64,000 nt of DNA, taken from NCBI RefSeq assembly GCF_017676385.1, contig NZ_JAFFZN010000002.1, positions 371,888 through 435,887 of the forward strand. The letters are read 5' to 3'. Under the pieces are notes generated by a model. The model did no database searches, was not told where the DNA came from, and worked only from the letters and a program-made list of their open reading frames with translations. This document shows positions 9,189 through 15,670 of the stretch, in pieces. The stretch's first letter is position 1. Each line of letters starts with the position of its first letter. Made by a program: the position numbers and the translations under genes. The DNA comes from Streptomyces spirodelae. GTDB lineage: Bacteria; Actinomycetota; Actinomycetes; Streptomycetales; Streptomycetaceae.

Positions 9189-10189
9189 TCTGGCTGACCT
9201 GGCGCCAGTTCCGCACCCAGGCCGCGGTGATGTTCGCCGTGGTCGCGGGCTTCGCAGTGCTCCTCGCGGTCACCGGACCGCAACTCGCCGACCTGTACGA
9301 GTCTGGTGGAAGCAGCCTCGTGGACCAGCTCTCCAGCACCGATCAGACCCTCTACTACACCGGTCTGACGGTCGTGTTCGCCGTGCCGGCCGTCATCGGG
9401 ATGTTCTGGGGCGCGCCGCTGATCTCCCGTGAACTGGAGACCGGCACTCACCGCCTCGTGTGGAACCAGAGCATCACCCGTACTCGCTGGTTCGCGGCCA
9501 AACTCGGCGTCGGCGCGCTGGCCGCCATGACCGCGTCCGGGCTGGTCAGCCTGGCGGTCACCTGGTGGAGCGGCCCCATCGACCGCGCCGTCGACAACGG
9601 CGGCGGCACCGAGACATATCTGGCACGCCTCGACCCGTTGGCCTTCGCCGCCCGCGGCATCGTCCCCGTCGGCTACGCCGCCTTCGCCTTCGTCCTCGGC
9701 GTCACCCTGGGCCTCGTCATCCACCGCACCCTGCCCGCGATGGCCACCACGCTCGCCGTCTACACGGCGGTACAGGTTGCCGTGCCGCTGTGGGTCCGGT
9801 CCCATCTGGCCGCATCCAGCCGGACAACCGTGCCGATCGGGAGCGGTACCCCCATCGGCATCCGCGAGGAAGGCAGGGAGATCGCCGTGCCGCTCGAGCA
9901 GCCCGGTGCCTGGCTGACGTCCGAACAGACGCTGAACGCCGCCGGCCGGCCGTCCTCCCCGCCTGCGTCCTTCGCCGACTGCCTGCAACCCGCGTCGGGC
10001 CCGCCCAGCATGGAGCGGATCGACCGCTGCGTCGCGGACCTCGGCGAACGCGGCTACCAGCAACAGCTGACCTACCATCCCGCCGGCAACTTCTGGCCCC
10101 TTCAATGGGCCGAGACCGGGCTCTACCTCGGCCTCGCCCTGGCCTTGGCCGGATTCTGCGCCTGGTGGCTCCGCCGTCGCCTGACCTGA
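9185..10189 (+). CDS. ABC-2 type transporter permease
   Basis: A 334-aa membrane protein with hydrophobic helices near residues 15-33, 58-78, 105-125, 155-180, 190-210 and 308-330. A large extracytoplasmic loop (about 215-305) lies before the last helix. It begins MIWLTWRQFRTQ, typical of the permease partner in streptomycete GntR-ABC operons. The ATG overlaps the ATPase stop by 4 bases. Probable role: membrane part of an exporter for a peptide or drug; the substrate is unknown. Confidence 0.9.
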   Translation: MIWLTWRQFRTQAAVMFAVVAGFAVLLAVTGPQLADLYESGGSSLVDQLSSTDQTLYYTGLTVVFAVPAVIGMFWGAPLISRELETGTHRLVWNQSITRTRWFAAKLGVGALAAMTASGLVSLAVTWWSGPIDRAVDNGGGTETYLARLDPLAFAARGIVPVGYAAFAFVLGVTLGLVIHRTLPAMATTLAVYTAVQVAVPLWVRSHLAASSRTTVPIGSGTPIGIREEGREIAVPLEQPGAWLTSEQTLNAAGRPSSPPASFADCLQPASGPPSMERIDRCVADLGERGYQQQLTYHPAGNFWPLQWAETGLYLGLALALAGFCAWWLRRRLT

Positions 10190-10268
10190 CGGACGCCGGT
10201 CCCCTGCTGGGAGCCCACCGTACGCGCGGGGCAGCCGAGCCCGGCTGCCCCGCCGAAGTCGCCACCTC

Positions 10269-10484
10269 TCACGTGGGACGCAGAGCGCAGAGACAGCACG
10301 GGTCGCCCCCGGCCTGGGGCGGCACGCGGCGGACCTGGTCGCCGTACCGGTAGATGAGGATGGCTGCCCCGTCGTCCTCCTCGACTCTGAGCCGGTAGAT
10401 GAACGGTGCGGGCCCCGTCACCCGGACGATCTCCCCGTTCTTCCCCGTCTTCCTGTCCTGCACCACGTCGCCGACCGCCCACAT
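10269..10484 (-). CDS. Small conserved hypothetical protein
   Basis: A 71-aa protein, MWAVGDVV at the start, rich in charged residues and short beta-like stretches (GEIVRVTG, AAILIYRYGD), ending in a Cys pair (PCCLC). The pattern is reminiscent of small SH3-like or KOW-like folds, but I do not recognise a family. ATG 10484 lies one base after the stop of the upstream small gene, which suggests coupled translation; GTG 10493 is the alternative. Marks the left edge of the accessory island. Confidence 0.55.
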   Translation of the reverse strand: MWAVGDVVQDRKTGKNGEIVRVTGPAPFIYRLRVEEDDGAAILIYRYGDQVRRVPPQAGGDPCCLCALRPT

Positions 10485-10485
10485 G

Positions 10486-10674
10486 TCACACACCGCGCAG
10501 CCTTTGGGCGCCGCCGCCTGACTGGTCCGGCGCGTGCTTGCGGTGCAGATGCGCGCCGAAGAGCACTTCGAGATCGGCGCGCGGCCCCGGGTCGTGTGCC
10601 GACCGCACGATCATCGTGCGGAACCACGCACAGTCCTCGCAGCCCCCGTCTTGGGGAGGGCTTCCTTGGTCCAT
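10486..10674 (-). CDS. Small CxxC-containing hypothetical protein
   Basis: A 62-aa protein with CEDC at residues 12-15, followed by AWFRTMIVRSA and HLHRKHAPD, so Cys/His spacing could bind zinc. Similar short proteins sit beside XRE/DUF397 genes in streptomycetes (recollection of context, not a family match). ATG 10674 has AGGTGG 5 bases upstream; GTG 10683 is an alternative. It is coupled to the next small gene and is divergent from the XRE regulator at 10812. Confidence 0.55.
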   Translation of the reverse strand: MDQGSPPQDGGCEDCAWFRTMIVRSAHDPGPRADLEVLFGAHLHRKHAPDQSGGGAQRLRGV

Positions 10675-10749
10675 CTTTCCCACCTGCTGCGGTAGTTGAT
10701 TGTGACTTTCTGTGGTGAGGGGAACACGCAGGGCGCTACGATGTCGCGG

Positions 10750-10769
10750 GTTGAAGCGACATGTTCAAC
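10750..10769. promoter_or_regulatory. Dyad operator candidate before the XRE gene
   Basis: GTTGAA (10750-10755) and TTCAAC (10764-10769) form a perfect 6-bp inverted repeat with an 8-base spacer, 43 bases upstream of the XRE start codon. Its size and place fit an autoregulatory site for the XRE dimer. No direct evidence. Confidence 0.4.
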
Positions 10770-10811
10770 TCCGTTGGGTCCGAACTCCCTTGCAGAGGAG
10801 GGGAAACGCCC

Positions 10812-11765
10812 ATGTCACGCTCGAAGAAGAGCCAGCCTTGGAACCCATGGTTGAATCACGAACCCAGCGGAGCATTAGGCGAGGACGTGCAGCGGTTCCG
10901 GGAAGCCCGAGGTATGTCGCAGGAAGCGTTGGGGCATGCGACCGGCTACAGCAAGAGCTACGTGAGCAAGGTCGAATCCGGCGCGGTCATCCCGTCGCAA
11001 CGCTTCGCGGAAGGGTGCGACAAGGTGTTTAGCACGGGCGGACTCTTCGCGCGACAGCTCCGTCGCATCATTGAGGGTGAGAACCCGTCATGGTTCGCGC
11101 CCTTCATCGAAGCGGAGCGCGAGGCCGAAGTCATCGAGGACTACTCAACCCTTTTCGTCTACGGCTTGCTTCAGACTCCGGAGTATGCGCGAGCGGCGCT
11201 GGATGCTGTCGCCTCGGGGGCGGACCCCCGCGATCTGGATGCCAAGGTGGCGGGACGTATGCGGCGCCGCGAGATCATGCTCAGGGGCGAACCGCCGCAG
11301 ATTTGGGTGGTGTTGCACGAAGCTTGCTTGCGCGCCAACGTTGGAACACCGGAGGTGATGGCAACGCAACTTCGCTTCCTGCGCGATGCGGTGACGCAGT
11401 GCCGGACGCTGGCGCTCCAGGTTCTGCCGCTTTCCGCGTCGGCTGCTGCACGCGCAACGCCGTTCACATTGCTGGGGTTTGAGGACGGTCAGTTCTCAGT
11501 TCACGTGGAAGGCCCCCAGGGTGGGCGGCCGTACGACGACAAAGCGGCACTGAAGAACTCGCGCCGGATCTTCGATCATTTGCGCGCGTGCGCTTTGAGC
11601 CCGCATGCTTCGTTGGACTTCATCGACACTGTGAGGGAAGCACATGAGCGACAGGCCCGTATGGATCAAGTCCAGCTACAGCGACGGAGAGGGCGGCAAC
11701 TGCGTCGAGTGGGCCCCGGAGCTCGTGTGCGGCGGCAACGGGGTGGTCCCGGTGCGGGACAGTAA
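10812..11765 (+). CDS. XRE-family regulator with DUF5753, 3' extended
   Basis: A 317-aa protein. The HTH lies at about residues 25-80 (FREARGMSQEALGHATGYSK, YVSKVESG) and the DUF5753 effector domain at about 95-275 (TLFVYGLLQTPEYARAALDA). Start ATG has AGAGGAGGGG upstream. Two oddities: codon 22 is TTA (10875-10877), implying bldA-dependent translation; and the frame runs about 40 Arg-rich residues past the usual domain end (near residue 278), overlapping DUF397 by 122 bases. A frameshift near 11640 would explain this, since a TGA overlapping the next ATG lies in another frame. Confidence 0.88.
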   Translation: MSRSKKSQPWNPWLNHEPSGALGEDVQRFREARGMSQEALGHATGYSKSYVSKVESGAVIPSQRFAEGCDKVFSTGGLFARQLRRIIEGENPSWFAPFIEAEREAEVIEDYSTLFVYGLLQTPEYARAALDAVASGADPRDLDAKVAGRMRRREIMLRGEPPQIWVVLHEACLRANVGTPEVMATQLRFLRDAVTQCRTLALQVLPLSASAAARATPFTLLGFEDGQFSVHVEGPQGGRPYDDKAALKNSRRIFDHLRACALSPHASLDFIDTVREAHERQARMDQVQLQRRRGRQLRRVGPGARVRRQRGGPGAGQ

Positions 11766-11847
11766 GGACACCACGCGCGCGCCGCTGTCGTTCTCGTCGG
11801 CCGCATGGCAGACCTTCGTCGAAGGCGTGAAGCACTCCGGGCGATGA
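11644..11847 (+). CDS. DUF397 protein
   Basis: A 67-aa protein with the DUF397 hallmarks WIKSSYSDGEGGNCVEWAP near the start, VPVRDSKD, and a C-terminal SSAAWQTFVEGVK. DUF397 genes typically follow XRE/DUF5753 regulators and are thought to antagonise them, as in the WhiJ-type systems of S. coelicolor (established by family context). Start ATG at 11644 lies inside the 3' end of the XRE frame. Confidence 0.92.
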   Translation: MSDRPVWIKSSYSDGEGGNCVEWAPELVCGGNGVVPVRDSKDTTRAPLSFSSAAWQTFVEGVKHSGR

Positions 11848-11865
11848 CGCTGCCGCCCGGGGCGG

Positions 11866-13065
11866 TCACCCGGCGAACGACGGAACAGGGTTCGCCGGGT
11901 CCGCCAGCCATGGCCGGTGGACGCCGTCCGGGGTGACGGTGAGGCCGAACCGGTCCAGTCGTGGTGCCCCCTCACCACGCCACCACTCCAGCGCCCGGAA
12001 AACCTCGTCCCAGAGCCGGCGGGGGCCCGACTGGCGGACCGTGACCTTGGACTCCCCGTCGGTGAAGGTGGCCGACGCCCAAGCGCGGGAGCCCTCGGTC
12101 ATATCGAAGAACCAGAGCACCGTTTCACTCTCGCCTACGTTGCGAACATGGGCGCATCGCGGTACGCAGAGCCCCAGGACGAACTGAATGTCCTGGAACC
12201 GTCGCCCCTCACCCAGGTCCGACAGGCTCACCGACGTTGCCGACACGGAAGCGTCTCCGGGGTATTCCCCGACGTGCCGGCCGAACCGGTTCCAGTCGAG
12301 GCGCTGAGCCCGGAGCTTCATGAACTCCAGCGGTCGGAGGAACCGCCCGTGCGCGCTCCCGTCGCCGGCGACGGTCAGCCGTACCAGCGCGTCCCCGCCG
12401 GAGTAGTGGGTTCCCCACGGAGCCAGGACGAGTCCGCCAGGGCGGGTCTGCTCGACCCACGCGGCAGGGAACTCTCGCACGCCTGCCGTGACGATCACAC
12501 GGTCATACGGGGCTTCTTCCGACCGGCCGAACCTGCCATCCCGACAGACCACATCTGGGGACAGCCCGACGCTTCCGAGTGCCGAGCGTGCCCACGTCGC
12601 GACGGTCCTGTCCACCTCGACCGTGACAACGTTGCGGTCTCCCAACCGGGCTGACAGCAGACCGGCGTTCCATCCGGTGCCCGTCCCGATCTCCAGCACA
12701 TGAGCCCCTGGAAACACATCAAGGTCGGCCAGCATTCGGGTGACGACGGACGGCATGCTCGCCGAACTGGTCGGCACGCGGCCTGGTTCGGGGCCGACAT
12801 GGTGCCCGTCGTCCCACTGGATGGTGAGTGGTGCGTTCGTGTACGCCTCACGCTCCCAGCCCTCCGGGTCGGTGCGCCGGTCCACGGCACGGCTGGTGCC
12901 CGCGTCCATGTCGAACGGCCAAATGAGGTCCGGCAGGAACGCGCTTCTCGGGGCGGTGTCGAATGCCGAGCTCCAATCTCGCGTCAGGGCACCGGCGTCG
13001 AGGAGGAACCGCGCCAGCTCCGCGTGGGGGCTGGTGCGGTTCTCCGTTTCATGGTCTCGGCTCAC
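11866..13065 (-). CDS. Protein-isoaspartate O-methyltransferase homologue (RiPP-associated type)
   Basis: A 399-aa SAM-dependent methyltransferase. Residues about 75-215 carry the PIMT core: TSSASMPSVVTRML (substrate-loop region), SAM motif VLEIGTGTGWNAG (123-135), acidic VTVEVD (147-152), DGRFG, and the post-III region TRPGGLVLAPWG. Housekeeping PIMTs are about 210 aa; the roughly 180-residue C-terminal extension is that of PIMT homologues tied to lanthipeptides, graspetides, lasso peptides and imiditides. It includes WRGEGAP (362-368), a W-x3-G-x-P pattern that I recall as characteristic of this group. GTG 13065 overlaps the stop of the 42-aa peptide gene (GTGA). Likely reaction: methylation of an Asp that then cyclises to aspartimide. 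Confidence 0.85.
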   Translation of the reverse strand: MSRDHETENRTSPHAELARFLLDAGALTRDWSSAFDTAPRSAFLPDLIWPFDMDAGTSRAVDRRTDPEGWEREAYTNAPLTIQWDDGHHVGPEPGRVPTSSASMPSVVTRMLADLDVFPGAHVLEIGTGTGWNAGLLSARLGDRNVVTVEVDRTVATWARSALGSVGLSPDVVCRDGRFGRSEEAPYDRVIVTAGVREFPAAWVEQTRPGGLVLAPWGTHYSGGDALVRLTVAGDGSAHGRFLRPLEFMKLRAQRLDWNRFGRHVGEYPGDASVSATSVSLSDLGEGRRFQDIQFVLGLCVPRCAHVRNVGESETVLWFFDMTEGSRAWASATFTDGESKVTVRQSGPRRLWDEVFRALEWWRGEGAPRLDRFGLTVTPDGVHRPWLADPANPVPSFAG

Positions 13066-13190
13066 TTTCGGTGGTCTCCGTCGCCTTCCGGTGCGCCGCC
13101 GTCCGGGGACGGCGGGTCCTGGGGCGGGGACCATGGCTGTCCCGGAAGCGGGTCTTCGGGGTTGTCCTTGGGCTTCTCGTGTCCACCCAT
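13062..13190 (-). CDS. Candidate precursor peptide (imiditide-like), 42 aa
   Basis: A 42-codon gene with a strong Shine-Dalgarno (GGAGG, 7 bases before ATG 13190), a TTGAGG-18-TAGCGT promoter upstream, and a stop overlapping the GTG of the PIMT homologue. The peptide begins MGGHEKPKDNPEDPLPG and ends GAPEGDGDHRK, with a single Trp at residue 20. It has six Asp (9, 13, 25, 30, 37, 39), eleven Pro, and DG pairs at 30-31 and 37-38, the sequence type most prone to aspartimide. It has no Cys and no hydrophobic core, so lanthipeptide or bacteriocin is unlikely. Function as PIMT substrate is inferred from coupling and composition. Confidence 0.7.
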   Translation of the reverse strand: MGGHEKPKDNPEDPLPGQPWSPPQDPPSPDGGAPEGDGDHRK

Positions 13191-13232
13191 TGCGGGGCCT
13201 CCAGTCGCGGTCGCTGCAGGTGTGAGCCTTCG

Positions 13233-13262
13233 ACGCTAGGCGCGCACGGTGAGGAGCCTCAA
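13233..13262 (-). promoter_or_regulatory. Promoter of the peptide-PIMT operon
   Basis: On the minus strand TTGAGG (13262-13257) and TAGCGT (13238-13233) are separated by 18 bases, a good match to the Streptomyces housekeeping promoter. The transcript would begin near 13226, giving a leader of about 36 bases before ATG 13190. It lies in the 97-base gap after the XRE gene, so the pair can be expressed on its own. Confidence 0.5.
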
Positions 13263-13287
13263 CGAATGTGCGGGGACTTGCACCCGG

Positions 13288-14133
13288 TTACTCCAGAGAG
13301 TCAATTGCTCTGGTGATCAGCGCATGTGCATGCGGGCCGTAGACGGCCAACTCGATCATCCGGGCGAAAGTTTCGTCATATGCGCGAACCTCGTTCGGCT
13401 GTGTGATGGTGAGGAAAGCGGAGACGAGTTCCACGTTCACCTGCGCGTCGTCGAAGATCCAGAAGTCCTCGACAGGCCAGAGTGCGGAACGGTCGGCCTC
13501 CATGGGGATCACACCGAGACTGACGTTCGGCAGCGTGGCGAGCGACAGCAGGTGGCCGAGCTGCCCGGACATGGTTTCCGCTCCGCCGATACGGTGCCGG
13601 AGGGTGCTCTCTTCCAGCACGACTGCGAATTGGTGCCGTCCCTCGTGAAGGATGCGCTGCTTGTTCACGCGTACCTGCACCGCAGCGGCCACGTCGTCGG
13701 GAACGGTGCGCCGGTCGCGGATGGCGCGCAGCAGGGCTTCGATGTAGGCGCGGGTCTGGAATGGCCCTGGGATCAGCCACGACGAGTACGCGCGGAAATT
13801 CCTCGTCCGCTCCCATAGGGGGAGAACGGACTCCTGGGCGTGCTTGAGCCCGGAGCGCTCCATGCGTCGCCATTCGACGTACGCACCCTCGATGTTGCGG
13901 GCCGTGGCGATCAGATCGGCAGCCTGGCCCTCTGCGCCGCAGAGATGTGCCCATGTCCTCAGGTCGTCATCGGCCGGGGAGGTGCGCCCGTGCTCGATCC
14001 GACTGCACTTGCTTTCATGCCAACCGGCCCGGGAAGCCAGCTCCCGTGCGGTCAGTCCGGCATCCTTCCGGATCTCACGCAGACGGTTGCCGAGGGCTTC
14101 CCGGGCCTGGCGTACGCTCGATGAAGACGTCAC
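13288..14133 (-). CDS. XRE-family regulator (Scr1/DUF5753 type)
   Basis: A 281-aa protein with an HTH at about residues 10-70 (LREIRKDAGLTARELASRAG, SKCSRIEHGRTSP) and a DUF5753/Scr1-type antitoxin-like domain from about 95 on (FRAYSSWLIPGPFQTRAYIE, IGGAETMSGQLGHLL). It ends with the usual VYGPHAHALITRAIDSLE. GTG 14133 is the likely start, since upstream codons lack homology-like sequence. It is 23 bases after the DUF6879 stop and 97 bases before the peptide gene, all on one strand, so it is the best candidate for local control of the peptide-PIMT pair. Confidence 0.9.
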   Translation of the reverse strand: MTSSSSVRQAREALGNRLREIRKDAGLTARELASRAGWHESKCSRIEHGRTSPADDDLRTWAHLCGAEGQAADLIATARNIEGAYVEWRRMERSGLKHAQESVLPLWERTRNFRAYSSWLIPGPFQTRAYIEALLRAIRDRRTVPDDVAAAVQVRVNKQRILHEGRHQFAVVLEESTLRHRIGGAETMSGQLGHLLSLATLPNVSLGVIPMEADRSALWPVEDFWIFDDAQVNVELVSAFLTITQPNEVRAYDETFARMIELAVYGPHAHALITRAIDSLE

Positions 14134-14156
14134 GTTCCATTCCGGTGTCGCTGAAC

Positions 14157-14660
14157 TCAGGTGGGCTTGTACTCCTCGTGCGGTGTGGCAGCGTCCCAGA
14201 TCGCCTCGAAGGCAGTCACACAGTGGGCAACGATGCCCGGTTCCGTCACCAGTTCTTCGCCGGTCATGCGTCCGTCGCCGTCGAAGTGGTTGAAGAGCAC
14301 CTGTGACCCGTCGAACAGCCACAGGTCGTTACCCGGCAGCAACAGCGCGTTCGCTTGTCGGCGCGGCAGCCAGCGCACCTGTTCGCCTGCCTTGACGTTG
14401 TGACCGGTGGTCAGGTCGTACTCGTACCGGATGTAGGCGCTCACCGGCTCGGAGACGACGCGCGCACGGCGGACTTCCACACCGCGAGCGACAGCCGCCG
14501 ACACCAGTTCGATCCACCAGGGCCAGCGCTCGGCCGGATCGAACCGGTGGCCCGCGAGCCACTCGGCGTACGCCTCGTCCTGCTCATAGCCGTCGCGCGT
14601 CTCCAAGTGGTACGCGCTGTACCGAGCGGCGCGGAACATCTCCTCAAACGTCGCTGCCAC
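14157..14660 (-). CDS. DUF6879 family protein
   Basis: A 167-aa soluble protein: FEEMFRAARYSAYHLETRD near the start, a WPWWIELVSAAVARGVEVRR helix, VSEPVSAYIRYEYDLT, RWLPR, and NDLWLFDGSQVLFNHFDGDG. This matches the DUF6879 pattern found beside XRE regulators in streptomycetes, where it is thought to take the place of DUF397 (family knowledge; function not established). GTG 14660 overlaps the preceding small gene by 17 bases; ATG 14639 is an alternative. Confidence 0.85.
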   Translation of the reverse strand: MAATFEEMFRAARYSAYHLETRDGYEQDEAYAEWLAGHRFDPAERWPWWIELVSAAVARGVEVRRARVVSEPVSAYIRYEYDLTTGHNVKAGEQVRWLPRRQANALLLPGNDLWLFDGSQVLFNHFDGDGRMTGEELVTEPGIVAHCVTAFEAIWDAATPHEEYKPT

Positions 14661-14871
14661 GACCGCCGTCCATCTCCGGGAAGAACTGCATCATGCGGGG
14701 TGGGAATTCGATCACTGTCTCATGCGGCGGAACATCCATCTGCGCCAGCCGCTCGGGATCGGTCACCCGCCAACCTTGCAGGACGTAGTTCCCGGTCTCG
14801 TCGTCCAGGTACACGGTCGGGGAGCCGTTGTTCGGGCTCTCGGGGTCCTTGCCCAACCGGTGCAGGGCCAT
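14644..14871 (-). CDS. Small hypothetical protein of the DUF6879-XRE operon
   Basis: A 75-aa acidic protein with VYLDDETGNYVLQGWRV, then DPERLAQMDVPPHETVIEFP and a Met/Phe-rich end (PRMMQFFPEMD). Short proteins of this kind precede DUF6879 genes in several streptomycetes (recollection). ATG 14871 has a strong GGAGGAGAC just upstream. It is the first gene of a likely operon with DUF6879 and the XRE regulator. No function known. Confidence 0.7.
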   Translation of the reverse strand: MALHRLGKDPESPNNGSPTVYLDDETGNYVLQGWRVTDPERLAQMDVPPHETVIEFPPRMMQFFPEMDGGRGSDV

Positions 14872-14889
14872 GTCTCCTCCGGTTCCTCA

Positions 14890-14927
14890 GGGCGGATCGG
14901 CACTGATGAGCTTGCGCCGATCCGCCC
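14890..14927 (-). terminator. 12-bp hairpin between the LLM operon and the island
   Basis: GGGCGGATCGGC (14890-14901) pairs perfectly with GCCGATCCGCCC (14916-14927) across a 14-base loop. It lies downstream of the flavin reductase stop (15014) and upstream of the 75-aa gene, both on the minus strand, so it probably ends the LLM-reductase transcript. Confidence 0.6.
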
Positions 14928-14939
14928 GTGCCGCGCCAT

Positions 14940-14971
14940 GAACTTGCACGAACTTGCGCAACTTCGCGAAC
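14940..14971. promoter_or_regulatory. Operator-like repeats before the 75-aa gene
   Basis: GAACTTGCAC and GAACTTGCGC stand head to tail (14940-14949, 14950-14959), followed by AACTTCGCG. Within them are the palindromes TTGCGCAA (14954-14961) and TTCGCGAA (14964-14971). Clustered 8-bp palindromes upstream of an XRE-containing operon suggest autoregulatory sites. The terminator hairpin lies between them and the first gene, which weakens the case. Confidence 0.35.
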
Positions 14972-15013
14972 CGCGTCATGCCACCGGAGCGCACCAGTCG
15001 CTGGAAGTGTCCG

Positions 15014-15670
15014 TCACTCCTTCACCCGCAACGCCGCCAACTGCTGCTCGAACGGCACCACATCGGGCTCCGCGCCCGGACGCGCTGTCCCAGTGGTGGC
15101 ACGCGGCGCCACCAGTCCGGCCAGCTCGCCGCCCGCGCGGGCGATCCGGCGGGGGAGGGACGGGGTGACCCCGTCGTCCGGTGCGGCCCAGTCGTCGGTT
15201 GCCGCGTAGACGGACGTCGGTACCGTCACGGCGCGCAGGTAGGTGAACAGCGGCCGCATGGCGTGCTCCAGCACCAGCGAGTGGCGCGGGGTGCCGCCGG
15301 TGGCGCCCAGCAGGGCCGGCTTGCCCGCGAGCGCGTCCTTGTCCAGGACGTCGAAGAACGACTTGAACAGCCCGCTGTAGGAGGCGCTGAAGACCGGGGT
15401 GACGGCGATCAGGCCGTGCGCCCCCGTGACCTGCTCCATGGCCTCGCGCAGCGCGGTGCCGGGGAAGCCGGTGGTGAAGTTGTGGGCGATCCCGGTGGCG
15501 AGATCGCGCAGTTCGACCGTGGTGACTTCGGCGGCGACGTCTTCCTCGCGGAGCGCGACCCGCGTCGCCTCGGCCAGACGGTCGGCCAGCATGCGCGTGG
15601 ATGACGGGTCGCTCAGCCCCGCCGAGACGACGGCCAGCTGGACGGTGCCCGTTCCCTCGGTGGACGTCAT
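15014..15670 (-). CDS. NADPH-dependent FMN reductase (CE1759-like)
   Basis: A 218-aa flavodoxin-fold reductase: LAVVSAGLSDPSSTRMLADR phosphate loop at the start, AHGLIAVTPVFSASYSGLFK in the middle (flavin-contact region), and GKPALLGATGG. It matches the CE1759 family, which is always paired with an LLM monooxygenase of the CE1758 family. Its ATG overlaps the LLM stop by 4 bases. Expected role: supply reduced FMN to the partner oxygenase. Confidence 0.92.
   Translation of the reverse strand: MTSTEGTGTVQLAVVSAGLSDPSSTRMLADRLAEATRVALREEDVAAEVTTVELRDLATGIAHNFTTGFPGTALREAMEQVTGAHGLIAVTPVFSASYSGLFKSFFDVLDKDALAGKPALLGATGGTPRHSLVLEHAMRPLFTYLRAVTVPTSVYAATDDWAAPDDGVTPSLPRRIARAGGELAGLVAPRATTGTARPGAEPDVVPFEQQLAALRVKE

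Noticed and set aside
13062..13190. Small peptide as a lanthipeptide, lasso or graspetide precursor
   Set aside because: No Cys or Ser/Thr-rich core, no cyclase, protease or ATP-grasp gene nearby; only a PIMT homologue is linked.
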